Assembly: GCA_964412505.1 (NCBI GenBank)
Contig: CAYPOM010000001.1
Location: 62,001 to 126,000, forward strand
From: CAYLKK01 sp964412505
Lineage (GTDB): Bacteria; Pseudomonadota; Alphaproteobacteria; UBA3830; CAYLKK01
Reading direction: 5' to 3'
Length of the DNA stretch: 64,000 bases
The first letter of the stretch is position 1, and every line of letters begins with the position of its first letter. Below, piece by piece: positions 1 through 7,939 of this stretch. A program made the translations under genes and the position numbers. The notes below the pieces were generated by a model. The model was not told the origin of the DNA. It searched no databases and saw nothing but the letters and a program-made list of their open reading frames with translations.

Positions 1-108
1 TGTCTTTAGTTCTAATTCTAGAGAATCAAATATTTCTATTGATACATTTTGAAAATTTTCAAACTTATGAGCTATCGTTATAGCTGAAGTTGTCGCGTAT
101 ATTTTCAT
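1..108 (-). CDS. Partial hypothetical protein, N-terminus only
   Basis: An open frame runs from an ATG at 108-106 off the left edge of the window, giving 36 residues that start MKIYATTSAITIAHKFENFQ. I do not recognise the family. The frame stays open without a stop to base 1. It is read away from tRNA-Pro, which lies 13 bp upstream on the same strand, so the two may share a transcript. Too little is visible to assign a function. Confidence 0.45.
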   Translation of the reverse strand, partial: MKIYATTSAITIAHKFENFQNVSIEIFDSLELELKT

Positions 109-121
109 ATTAAATCTCAAA

Positions 122-199
<78 letters not shown>

Positions 200-540
200 A
201 AAAGTTAATCAATGATACAACATAGTTATATTATTATCAAGTTTTTTGTTGTAGTTATTTGTATATCATTTTTTGTGAATTATTTTTTTTATAACAGGTT
301 TTCCACATACTTTTGTTGTATATTTTGTCTCATATTTGAATAAATACTTTTATGTTGTTTATAAATCATTTTTTGTTTATTGAACAGTGGAGAAGTCTTT
401 GAGTATTTCTGGTTATTTTTTTATATCGATAGTTTTCCACAGATATTTACATAAGAGATTTAATGTATGAGTTCTTCGGATTTATATATTTAGTGATTTA
501 GATGGAAATATAATACTATGAGTTATGTAATAAAACTTTT
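200..540. other. AT-rich intergenic region with two DnaA-box-like sites
   Basis: No convincing gene lies between tRNA-Pro and the promoter of the hydrolase gene. The stretch is very AT-rich. It holds two copies of TTTTCCACA on the plus strand (299-307 and 433-441), each one mismatch from the DnaA box TTATCCACA. There is also a weaker match on the minus strand near 274-282. Two such sites in AT-rich DNA can occur by chance, so an origin role is only a possibility. Confidence 0.3.
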
Positions 541-574
541 TTACTTTGACTTTTTTTGCAAAGTAAACTATATA
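541..574 (+). promoter_or_regulatory. Sigma70-type promoter overlapped by an inverted repeat
   Basis: TTGACT (546-551) is separated by 17 bp from TATATA (569-574), a good -35/-10 pair for the hydrolase-transaldolase-permease genes that start at 623. A perfect 8-bp inverted repeat, TTACTTTG (541-548) and CAAAGTAA (559-566), covers the -35 and the spacer, as an operator would. No regulator gene is adjacent. Confidence 0.45.
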
Positions 575-622
575 TAGAGATGAGAGGTAATTAGCTTAGT
601 TTCAGATAAGGAGATACGAGTT

Positions 623-1276
623 ATGTCAAAAGTAGTTTTAAGTGGACCAGATGGTAAGATTGAGGCTGTATATCATCATAGTCCAAAAAAAGACACGCCT
701 ATTGCGATTTGTTTGCACCCAAATCCTATGCAGGGTGGAAGTATGAATAATAAGGTAACACATGCATTGTATCAATCTTTTGTTGAAATGGGATATCCTA
801 CTGTAAAGTTTAATTTTCGTGGTGTAGGGTTATCTGAAGGAGTTTATTCTGATGGTATTGGAGAATTAGCTGATACTATGTTTGTATCTGATTGGATGCA
901 ATCTTTTAATGGTGTATCTAGACCTATCATCGTCGCTGGATATTCCTTTGGAAGTTGGATTGGTATGCAGCTATTGATGAGACGACCAGAAATTAGTGGA
1001 TTTATTTCTGTTAATCCGCCTGCTAATATTTATGATTTTTCTTTTCTTGCTCCTTGTCCTGTTCCAGGTATTATTTTTGCAGCGGAAAATGATACTATTT
1101 GTCCAAAGGAATCTGTTGATAAATTAGTTGAAAAATTAAATTCGCAAAAAGGTGTTGCTGTTGATTATAAAGTAGTAGAAGATTGTGATCATGTTTATAC
1201 AAATAAACTCGATGTTTTAAAAGGATTAGTAAAGTCTTATATTTTGAATAAATCTGAATTAGTAAAAGCTGTGTAG
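623..1276 (+). CDS. Alpha/beta hydrolase, COG2945-like
   Basis: This 217-aa cytosolic protein is an alpha/beta-fold hydrolase of the COG2945 type common in alphaproteobacteria. The N-terminal HPNPMQGGSMNNKV stretch is typical of that group. The nucleophile elbow reads GYSFGSWIG (Ser near residue 108). A likely acid lies in AENDTICP and the catalytic His in DCDHVY near the C-terminus. The substrate is unknown. AAGGAGA at 608-614 is a strong ribosome binding site and fixes the ATG. It is the first gene of a tight run with the transaldolase and two ABC permeases (2-bp gap to the next gene). Confidence 0.85.
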   Translation: MSKVVLSGPDGKIEAVYHHSPKKDTPIAICLHPNPMQGGSMNNKVTHALYQSFVEMGYPTVKFNFRGVGLSEGVYSDGIGELADTMFVSDWMQSFNGVSRPIIVAGYSFGSWIGMQLLMRRPEISGFISVNPPANIYDFSFLAPCPVPGIIFAAENDTICPKESVDKLVEKLNSQKGVAVDYKVVEDCDHVYTNKLDVLKGLVKSYILNKSELVKAV

Positions 1277-1278
1277 AT

Positions 1279-1917
1279 ATGGATATTTATTTGGATACAG
1301 TATCATTAGATAAAATAAAAAAATATATTTATTTCATTGATGGTATTACGACGAATCCTTCTCTTGTTTCTAGAGAGGGTTCAGATATGTTTGCAACTCT
1401 TGAATCTATATCTTCAGTTTTTGATAAACCTGTTCATATTGAGGTTATGTCGACAGAGGCTGATGATATGTTTATCGAAGGAATGTCGTATTTTTCTGTA
1501 TCACAAAATGTGATTATAAAATTACCTGCAACAATGGATGGATTTGTAGCATGTAAGAAATTGTCTGATTCAGGTGTACCTACAAACATCACTTTGTGTT
1601 TTTCTTGTGGTCAGGCAATTTTAGCTGCAAAATGCAACGCAACATACGTTTCTCCTTTTGTTGGTAGATTAGATGATTCTGGAGTAAATGGAATTGAAAG
1701 AATTTCAAATATCGTTGAAATTTACAAAAAACAAGAATTTCAAACTTCAATTTTAGCTGCATCTATTAGATCGATTGATCATGTAGTAGAATGTGCAAAG
1801 GTTGGAGTTGATGCAATAACATTACCTCCGAAAATATTAGAAGAAATGATGAAACATGATTTAACTAGCAAAGGACTAGAATGCTTTCAAAGAGATTATT
1901 TGCAAAAACGAGGATGA
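1279..1917 (+). CDS. fsa: Transaldolase-like fructose-6-phosphate aldolase (Fsa/TalC family)
   Basis: This 212-aa protein belongs to the small class I aldolase family of FsaA and TalC, which interconverts sugar phosphates through a Schiff base. The start MDIYLDTVSL, the motif GITTNPSLV, and the lysine in IIKLP (about residue 81) match the family; that lysine corresponds to the Schiff-base lysine of FsaA. YVSPFVGRLDD and LAASIRS follow as expected. Length is normal. Whether it is a true transaldolase or a fructose-6-phosphate aldolase cannot be told from sequence alone. It starts 2 bp after the hydrolase and its stop directly abuts the permease ATG. Confidence 0.88.
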   Translation: MDIYLDTVSLDKIKKYIYFIDGITTNPSLVSREGSDMFATLESISSVFDKPVHIEVMSTEADDMFIEGMSYFSVSQNVIIKLPATMDGFVACKKLSDSGVPTNITLCFSCGQAILAAKCNATYVSPFVGRLDDSGVNGIERISNIVEIYKKQEFQTSILAASIRSIDHVVECAKVGVDAITLPPKILEEMMKHDLTSKGLECFQRDYLQKRG

Positions 1918-2826
1918 ATGCAAAATAAATTAGTTTGTACTAAAAATAGAAAATTACATTGGTTATTTATGTTACCATGTCTAATATGTTTGTGCATTAG
2001 CACTGGTTGGCCAGTTTTAAGAACGCTATATTTTAGTTTTACAGACGCAAGTTTAGAATGCTTAGAGTGTCATACTTTTATTGGTTTAGAAAATTTTACA
2101 AATTTGCTTACAGATCCAGAATGGTGGAAAGTTATTCAAAATACAGCAATTATTACATTTGTTTCTGTTTTTTTTGAGACAATAATTGGAATGATGCTTG
2201 CTTTGGTGTTACATAAAAACTTTAAAGGTAGAGGTTTTTTGCGTGTAGCTGTATTAATTCCATGGGTTATTCCTACAATAGTTTCTGCTCAAATGTGGTC
2301 TTGGATGTTAAATGACATTTATGGTGTTGTTAATCATATGTTGATTTCTTGCAATTTAATAGAATCACCAGTTCCATGGATTGCATCAAATTTTATGAGT
2401 ATAATTTCTATAATTATTGTTGATGTTTGGAAAACTATACCATATATGGCTCTTTTGTTATTGGCTGGGTTACAGTCATTACCTCAAGAATGTTTTGAAG
2501 CTGCAGATGTAGACGGAATCCCTCCAATCAAGAAATTTACACGTATTACACTTCCATTAATGTATAAAACAATTGCTGTTGCTGTTTTATTTAGAACTTT
2601 AGATGCTGTGCGAATTTTTGATTTAGTGTATATGATGACTAGCGGTAATAGTGCGTCATCGACTATGTCTGTTTTTGTTCGAAGGCATCTATTTGATTAC
2701 GCTGATATAGGTTATGGGTCTACTGCAGCAACATTTCTTTTATTTGTTGTGGCATTGATTGGTATTTTCTACATATCTCTTAAAAGTGGGAAAAAGGAAG
2801 AATTTTCTAAAACGGAGTACGTTTAG
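1918..2826 (+). CDS. Sugar ABC transporter permease, MalF/ThuF/UgpA type
   Basis: A 302-aa inner-membrane permease with about six hydrophobic segments. It has the cytoplasmic EAA loop EAADVDGIPPIKKFTRITLP, which docks the ATPase. It resembles the first permease of carbohydrate importers of the CUT1 family. The ATG directly follows the TGA of the preceding gene, and the partner permease starts 6 bp downstream. No solute-binding protein or ATPase is in the window, so the transported sugar (maltose, trehalose or glycerol-3-phosphate type) is not determined. Confidence 0.88.
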   Translation: MQNKLVCTKNRKLHWLFMLPCLICLCISTGWPVLRTLYFSFTDASLECLECHTFIGLENFTNLLTDPEWWKVIQNTAIITFVSVFFETIIGMMLALVLHKNFKGRGFLRVAVLIPWVIPTIVSAQMWSWMLNDIYGVVNHMLISCNLIESPVPWIASNFMSIISIIIVDVWKTIPYMALLLLAGLQSLPQECFEAADVDGIPPIKKFTRITLPLMYKTIAVAVLFRTLDAVRIFDLVYMMTSGNSASSTMSVFVRRHLFDYADIGYGSTAATFLLFVVALIGIFYISLKSGKKEEFSKTEYV

Positions 2827-2832
2827 GTAACA

Positions 2833-3690
2833 ATGAAAATTAATAGAATTACAAGATGGAAAATAAAAAAAAACTTACTTAAATCTATGTTTGTGTTTAT
2901 GTATGTTTTAATTTGTGTTTGGTGCTTGTTTCCATTTTACTGGACAGTTGTGTCTTCTTTGAAAAGTCCTATAGAGATATTTTCAACAAATTTAATACCA
3001 AATTATATAACTTTCCAAAATTATATTGATGTGTGTAGAGATTCCTCTTTTTGTTACTCGTTATTTAATTCTGTAATTGTGGCGAGTGTGACATCTGGAA
3101 TAGCATTAATAGTTGCTTTACTTGCAGCTTATCCGATAGCTAGAGAGAAGTTTAAGGGTAGACGTGTAGCTTTACTAGCTATGTTAGGGTGTACGACCTT
3201 ACCGCATGTCGCTGTATTGTCAGGGATGTTTGAGGTTATTAGTGTTTTTAATTTATACAATACTAGAACTGCTCTTATAATATCTTATATGATGATAAGT
3301 GTTCCATTTTCTGTATGGGTGTTAACAAGTTTTATGAAAAATATTCCTACAGAAATTGAGGAAGCTGCAGTAATAGATGGAGCAGGAAAGTTGAAAATAC
3401 TTTTTAAAATTTTTATGCCTATAATTTCTCCATCAATGGTTACAACTGGTTTATTGGCTTTTATCGCAGCTTGGAATGAGTTTCTTTTTGCGTTGACTTT
3501 TACTATGACAAATAGAGCTAGAACAATTCCTGTGGCAATGGCTCTTTTTAGTGGAGCATCTCAACATGAACTACCTTGGGGGATAATTATGGCCGCAAGT
3601 GTGTTTGTTACTTTGCCTCTAATTACTTTGGTTATAATTTTTCAAAAAAAGATTATATCAGGATTAATAGCTGGTGCTGTAAAAGGTTAG
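2833..3690 (+). CDS. Sugar ABC transporter permease, MalG/ThuG/UgpE type
   Basis: A 285-aa inner-membrane permease that pairs with the one just upstream. The N-terminal segment ending CLFPFYWTVVSSLK and the EAA loop EEAAVIDGAGKLKILFKIFM are typical of MalG-like proteins, as is the AWNEFLFALTF segment. It closes the four-gene run from the promoter at 546. The ATP-binding and periplasmic binding subunits must be encoded elsewhere if the transporter works. Confidence 0.88.
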   Translation: MKINRITRWKIKKNLLKSMFVFMYVLICVWCLFPFYWTVVSSLKSPIEIFSTNLIPNYITFQNYIDVCRDSSFCYSLFNSVIVASVTSGIALIVALLAAYPIAREKFKGRRVALLAMLGCTTLPHVAVLSGMFEVISVFNLYNTRTALIISYMMISVPFSVWVLTSFMKNIPTEIEEAAVIDGAGKLKILFKIFMPIISPSMVTTGLLAFIAAWNEFLFALTFTMTNRARTIPVAMALFSGASQHELPWGIIMAASVFVTLPLITLVIIFQKKIISGLIAGAVKG

Positions 3691-3728
3691 CATAGTGTTT
3701 GTTTTAATAATAAAAATTTGTAATTTTA

Positions 3729-3896
3729 TTATGCCCTGTTTTCTATCATTATTTGAATAACTTTTTCAAGTTCTTTTTTGCATTTTTTTAGTCTTGCTAA
3801 CTCTTTAGAATCATCTGAGTCTTGAATTAAAAAAGAACTAATTCTTACGTCTAGTAAATCTATTAACATTTCTATAGATTTTTTTGTCAACGCCAT
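3729..3896 (-). CDS. Small conserved-looking helical protein, 55 aa
   Basis: The frame encodes MALTKKSIEMLIDLLDVRIS and ends KVIQIMIENRA. AGGAGA lies 6-7 bp before the ATG, a strong ribosome binding site. The product is highly charged and predicted helical, with no membrane segment. It resembles, from memory only, short alphaproteobacterial proteins of the pattern LDLVEIKL..QDR.DA.ELARL. The function is unknown. It is divergent from ruvX, with 83 bp between the two starts. Confidence 0.7.
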   Translation of the reverse strand: MALTKKSIEMLIDLLDVRISSFLIQDSDDSKELARLKKCKKELEKVIQIMIENRA

Positions 3897-3979
3897 TTTT
3901 GTCTCCTGATAAAATTCTCTTTACTCTTATGATAATCCAGTTATAATTAAAAAAATGATAAAGTTGAGATTGTTTTTTT

Positions 3980-4468
3980 ATGAAAGATAATATTGACAAA
4001 ATAATTCAGTGCTATCAAAAAGATCGCATTTTATGTTTAGATGTTGGGGATAAAACTATTGGAATTAGTGTATCTGATATGACTTGGTTAATAGCTAATC
4101 CAGTCACTGTGATTAAAAGAACATCAATCAAGCGTGATATAGATGAATTAAAGAAAATAGTCGATTATTATAAGCCGTGTTTAATTATTTATGGATGGCC
4201 TTTAGAAACAAACGGTAGAACTGGTAAACAATGTGAGAAAGTGTCTATTTTTATTGAAGCAATTAAAGATTTATTTAGTATATTATTAGTAAAATGGGAT
4301 GAAAGGTTTTCGACGAAAATAGCAAATAGCGTACTAATAGAGGCGGATTTGTCTAGGTCTAAAAGATCAAAAATAATAGACAAGATGGCTTCTACTTACA
4401 TATTACAAGGAGCTCTTGACTTTTTGAACTCTCAGAGAAACCTAAAAAATACGATTAGTGATGTGTAA
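3980..4468 (+). CDS. ruvX: Putative pre-16S rRNA nuclease / Holliday junction resolvase-like RuvX
   Basis: A 162-aa cytosolic RNase H-fold nuclease of the YqgF/RuvX family, associated with 16S rRNA 5'-end maturation and possibly Holliday junction cleavage. Family signatures are LCLDVGDKTIGISVSD at the N-terminus (first catalytic Asp), IIYGWPLETNGRTGKQ, and WDERFSTKIAN. The C-terminal DKMASTYILQGALD supplies the last acidic residues. Length is slightly above the usual 140-150. The next gene starts 2 bp after its stop. Confidence 0.88.
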   Translation: MKDNIDKIIQCYQKDRILCLDVGDKTIGISVSDMTWLIANPVTVIKRTSIKRDIDELKKIVDYYKPCLIIYGWPLETNGRTGKQCEKVSIFIEAIKDLFSILLVKWDERFSTKIANSVLIEADLSRSKRSKIIDKMASTYILQGALDFLNSQRNLKNTISDV

Positions 4469-4470
4469 AA

Positions 4471-5805
4471 ATGCACGAAACAAATATAGTACATAACATA
4501 TATGAAGCGATTCCGTTTTTAGGTATTATTTTGTCTATATCATTTTGGCCGCTTATAAATGGAAATTTTTGGCATAAAAATTCTAGAAGAATTTTATTCG
4601 CTTGGAGTATTATTTATGTATTCATGCAAGTGTTATGTAATGGTGTAACAGTAGCGAGTTTTTCTGTTTGTGAATCTTTGTTGAAACATTATATTCCTTT
4701 TATATTATTAATAGCGTCTCTATTTATTGTAACAGGAGGTATTTTTGTTGATTTTCCAAAAATCAGACATGGAGCTCTTACTAATTCATTATTTCTATTT
4801 TTGGGATCTGTTCTAGCTGGTTGGATAGGTACAACTGGTGCTGCGTCATTGTTGATACGACCTATGTTAAGACTTAACGAGCATAGAAAATATAGAACGC
4901 ATGTTATAATGTTTTTTATATTACTTATTGCAAATATAGGTGGTGTAGCTTCTCCGATAGGAGATCCTCCTTTGTATATAGGTTACCTTGAAGGAATGGA
5001 TTTTTTTTGGCCAATTAAAAATTTATGGCATTATCTGTTTTTGATACTTATTTCTCTGTGTTGTGTTTTCTTTATTATAGATAAATATTTATGGAACAAA
5101 GAGGATTCGACTAAAGAAGGCGAACTTAGGCATGGGCCTGGTTCTATCGTTACTTTGCATGGAAAACGAAATATTATTCTCTTAATTGCAATTTTGGCTA
5201 GCTTGGTATTTTGTAGATCAAATGAAAATTTTGAAATACTAGGGATTTCTCTAAATAAAGGAGCTGTTATAAGAGATTCAATTCTTCTTGGAATATGTAT
5301 TTTAGGTGGAAAGTTTTATTCTAAAATTGCACATCAAAAGAATGAATTTTCGTATGCTCCGTTAATTGAAGTAGTTGAGATATTTTTAGCTATTTTTATT
5401 ACAGTGGCTCCTCTTCTAGATATGCTTGCATTAGGGATTGATGGTCCATTTTCATATATTTTTAAGTTTATAGCTCCACATGGAGAAATGAGTACACTGA
5501 AAGCTTTTTGGGGATGTGGACTTTTGTCATCGTTATTAGATAATTCTCCTACATTTCTAATTTTCTTTTATATGGCTGGTGGAGACGCTATAAAGCTGAT
5601 GGGAGAGCATGCAAATATTTTAAAGGCAATAGTGATGTCATCTGTCTTTATGGGTGGATTAACTTACATTGGAAACGCTCCTAATTTCGTAGTAAAATCA
5701 ATAGCTGTAAGTAATGGTGTTTGTATGCCTGGATTTTTAAAGTATATATTAATTTCCAGTTGCATATTATTACCAGTTTTCGTTGTTATTTCATTGTTAT
5801 TATAA
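4471..5805 (+). CDS. NhaD-type sodium/proton antiporter, ion transporter superfamily
   Basis: A 444-aa polytopic inner-membrane protein of the NhaD/ArsB/citrate-transporter superfamily, expected to exchange Na+ for H+. Typical motifs are GSVLAGWIGTTGAASLLIRP and ANIGGVASPIGDPPLYIGYL in the first half, and LDNSPTFLIFFYMAGG with GGLTYIGNAPNFVVKSIA in the second. About eleven or more hydrophobic segments are visible. It follows ruvX by 2 bp, and recF starts 7 bp after its stop. The exact ion is inferred from the family. Confidence 0.82.
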   Translation: MHETNIVHNIYEAIPFLGIILSISFWPLINGNFWHKNSRRILFAWSIIYVFMQVLCNGVTVASFSVCESLLKHYIPFILLIASLFIVTGGIFVDFPKIRHGALTNSLFLFLGSVLAGWIGTTGAASLLIRPMLRLNEHRKYRTHVIMFFILLIANIGGVASPIGDPPLYIGYLEGMDFFWPIKNLWHYLFLILISLCCVFFIIDKYLWNKEDSTKEGELRHGPGSIVTLHGKRNIILLIAILASLVFCRSNENFEILGISLNKGAVIRDSILLGICILGGKFYSKIAHQKNEFSYAPLIEVVEIFLAIFITVAPLLDMLALGIDGPFSYIFKFIAPHGEMSTLKAFWGCGLLSSLLDNSPTFLIFFYMAGGDAIKLMGEHANILKAIVMSSVFMGGLTYIGNAPNFVVKSIAVSNGVCMPGFLKYILISSCILLPVFVVISLLL

Positions 5806-5812
5806 AGTTTAT

Positions 5813-6913
5813 ATGTGCGGAAAAATTACGTCACTTTGTCTGAAAAATTTCAGATCATATAGGTTTTTAGACATAAATGTAGATTCAAATTTTGTAATTT
5901 TCATTGGACAAAATGGAGCAGGAAAAACGAACGTTCTTGAAGCTATATCTATGTTATCTAATACTAAAGGAATTAGAAAAGCTTCATTAGATGAACTAAA
6001 AAATTTAGACGCAAATAGTGGTTTTAGGATTGAAGCAGCTCTTAGAAATTGTGATTGTAACTCAATTTTATCAACTTATTTTATTAAGGATAAAAGGCAA
6101 GGTGAAATCGATTATTCTCAAATAAAAACATTAGATGAATTCGAAAAGATGGTCTGGTTTTTGTGGGTTACTCCACAGATGAGTGAATTTATAACAGGAC
6201 AATCTTCTTTAAGAAGAGGATTTTTTGATCACTTAGTAAGTGGAATTGATCCTAAGCATCATTTTAGAATACAGTATACAAAAAAATTACAAAAAGAACG
6301 TATGCACATAATGTTGAATAATTATGATAATAATTGGCTAAGTTCAATAGAGTTAAAATTAGCAGAACTTTTTATAAAAATTGATTCAAAACGACGAGAG
6401 TTTTTAGAAATATTACATAAAACACTTTTAGCAAATTGTTCCGACTTATTAAGACCTAATATTACATTAAATGGAAATTTAGAAAGCATTATATATAATG
6501 CTCAAGATGACGAAAAAATGATGAATATAATTGATGTTCTAGCTAAAAGTAGATTAAGTGATAAAGATAGAGGTATTACAAATTATAGTGTAATGAGAAC
6601 AAATTGGGAAATAAAGAAAAATGACAGGATAAATGCTCAAAACTGTTCTTCTGGAGAACAGAAATCCATGCTTATCTCATTAATACTTGCTGCTATTAGG
6701 ATTTATAAGACGTTTAGAAGCGGTGTGCCTATTTTGCTTTTAGATGATATCATGGTGCAATTAGATAATAATAAAAGGCGATATCTAGCTGAAGAATTGA
6801 CGGAGCTTAATACTCAAACGTTCCTTACAGGAACAGATGAGTATCTTTTTTCCGATTTTCAAAGTAAGTTTAGAATTTTTTCTATACATAATTCGATATG
6901 TTCTCAAAAGTAA
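5813..6913 (+). CDS. recF: DNA replication and repair protein RecF
   Basis: RecF is an SMC-like ATPase that loads RecA at gaps with RecO and RecR. The Walker A box reads GQNGAGKT, the signature SSGEQKSMLISLIL, and the Walker B LLLDDIMVQLD. The first Met that gives a normal start, MCGKITSLCLKNFRSYRF, is at 5813; the frame is open further upstream into the antiporter gene, but that part has no RecF character. Length is 366 aa, normal for the family. There is no neighbouring dnaA, dnaN or gyrB, unlike the classical cluster. Confidence 0.93.
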   Translation: MCGKITSLCLKNFRSYRFLDINVDSNFVIFIGQNGAGKTNVLEAISMLSNTKGIRKASLDELKNLDANSGFRIEAALRNCDCNSILSTYFIKDKRQGEIDYSQIKTLDEFEKMVWFLWVTPQMSEFITGQSSLRRGFFDHLVSGIDPKHHFRIQYTKKLQKERMHIMLNNYDNNWLSSIELKLAELFIKIDSKRREFLEILHKTLLANCSDLLRPNITLNGNLESIIYNAQDDEKMMNIIDVLAKSRLSDKDRGITNYSVMRTNWEIKKNDRINAQNCSSGEQKSMLISLILAAIRIYKTFRSGVPILLLDDIMVQLDNNKRRYLAEELTELNTQTFLTGTDEYLFSDFQSKFRIFSIHNSICSQK

Positions 6914-6938
6914 AGTGTATATTTATTGATATACCTAA

Positions 6939-7883
6939 TTAATCTCTAGATAAATAGATATCAGATAGATCATCAACTTTCATAAGATCATCAAATGATA
7001 ATTTCTGACTCGTTTCTCCATTGTTCAATATGAAATATGCAGAAAAACCTTCATCAAACAAAAAACGAATTAATGACTCAGCCTTTCCGTATCGATTTAA
7101 CATTTTTGTAGAGAATTCCATTATGATTTTTATGTCTTTAGAAGATCTAAGTATATTTTGTGCTCCTTCAAGTGCTAAGATTTCAGCTCCCTCTATATCC
7201 ATTCTTATCCAATTAATTTTATTGTGTAAATCAGTATTTATATCATCATCTAACTTAATTGTTTTTACAGATTTAGTATGGAAGTTATGGTCAAGATCTT
7301 TATCGTTATGAAAAGATAAACAAGAAGCTCCAATGTTGCTTAATTCGTTATAATGTGTTCCTTTGTCGAAACAATTAAAATTTGTGTATCCATTGTTATT
7401 TGATACACACAAATTTTTTAAAGTTACAATATCAGTCATGTCGTTTATTTTAACAGCAGTATCAGCAAACCAAAAAACTTCGTCATTTGCTTCATAACTG
7501 TAGATATGTCCATTTTTCCCAACAATTTTTCCAAGTAAAGTTGTGTAATATCCGATGTGAGCTCCGCATTCTATAACTTTATCGCCTGGTTTAACATGTT
7601 TTGTAATGAAGTTTGTAACATGTCCTTCCCAAAATGAATCATTTCGTATAGATGTAGAAACTAAGTCATTAGGAATTAGCGGTAGAATTAATCCATTATT
7701 TGTCTTTTTTAAAACTATATTTTTAGATTCGTTTTCAAAATTTTTAATAATCTGGTTAGAGTAAGATTTATTTTCAGTAATTAATAAAAGACAAAAGCAA
7801 CATAACAAAATCCCTATATAGCATATTGTATTTTTATCAGTAAAAACAACAATACTTGAAAACATTTTTTTTATTTTTCCCAT
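6939..7883 (-). CDS. Membrane-anchored FkbM-family methyltransferase
   Basis: A 314-aa protein with an N-terminal membrane anchor (about residues 17-36, TICYIGILLCCFCLLLI) followed by an FkbM-type SAM-dependent methyltransferase domain. The SAM-binding motif I is DKVIECGAHIGYYTTLLGK, with SYEAND as the acidic loop. WIRMDIEGAEILALEGA is the family's DxEG motif. FkbM enzymes O-methylate sugars and other small molecules; the substrate here is unknown. A second anchored FkbM protein lies at 42327-43385. Convergent with recF, 25 bp apart. Confidence 0.85.
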   Translation of the reverse strand: MGKIKKMFSSIVVFTDKNTICYIGILLCCFCLLLITENKSYSNQIIKNFENESKNIVLKKTNNGLILPLIPNDLVSTSIRNDSFWEGHVTNFITKHVKPGDKVIECGAHIGYYTTLLGKIVGKNGHIYSYEANDEVFWFADTAVKINDMTDIVTLKNLCVSNNNGYTNFNCFDKGTHYNELSNIGASCLSFHNDKDLDHNFHTKSVKTIKLDDDINTDLHNKINWIRMDIEGAEILALEGAQNILRSSKDIKIIMEFSTKMLNRYGKAESLIRFLFDEGFSAYFILNNGETSQKLSFDDLMKVDDLSDIYLSRD

Positions 7884-7939
7884 AACAAAAGCTATAAATA
7901 ATTAATATCTAATTATAATAGTGCTTTTATAAAAAAAAA

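Noticed and set aside
5783..5812. RecF starting at ATG 5783
   Set aside because: This lies within the antiporter gene and adds ten residues with no RecF similarity; the next ATG begins the conserved N-terminus.
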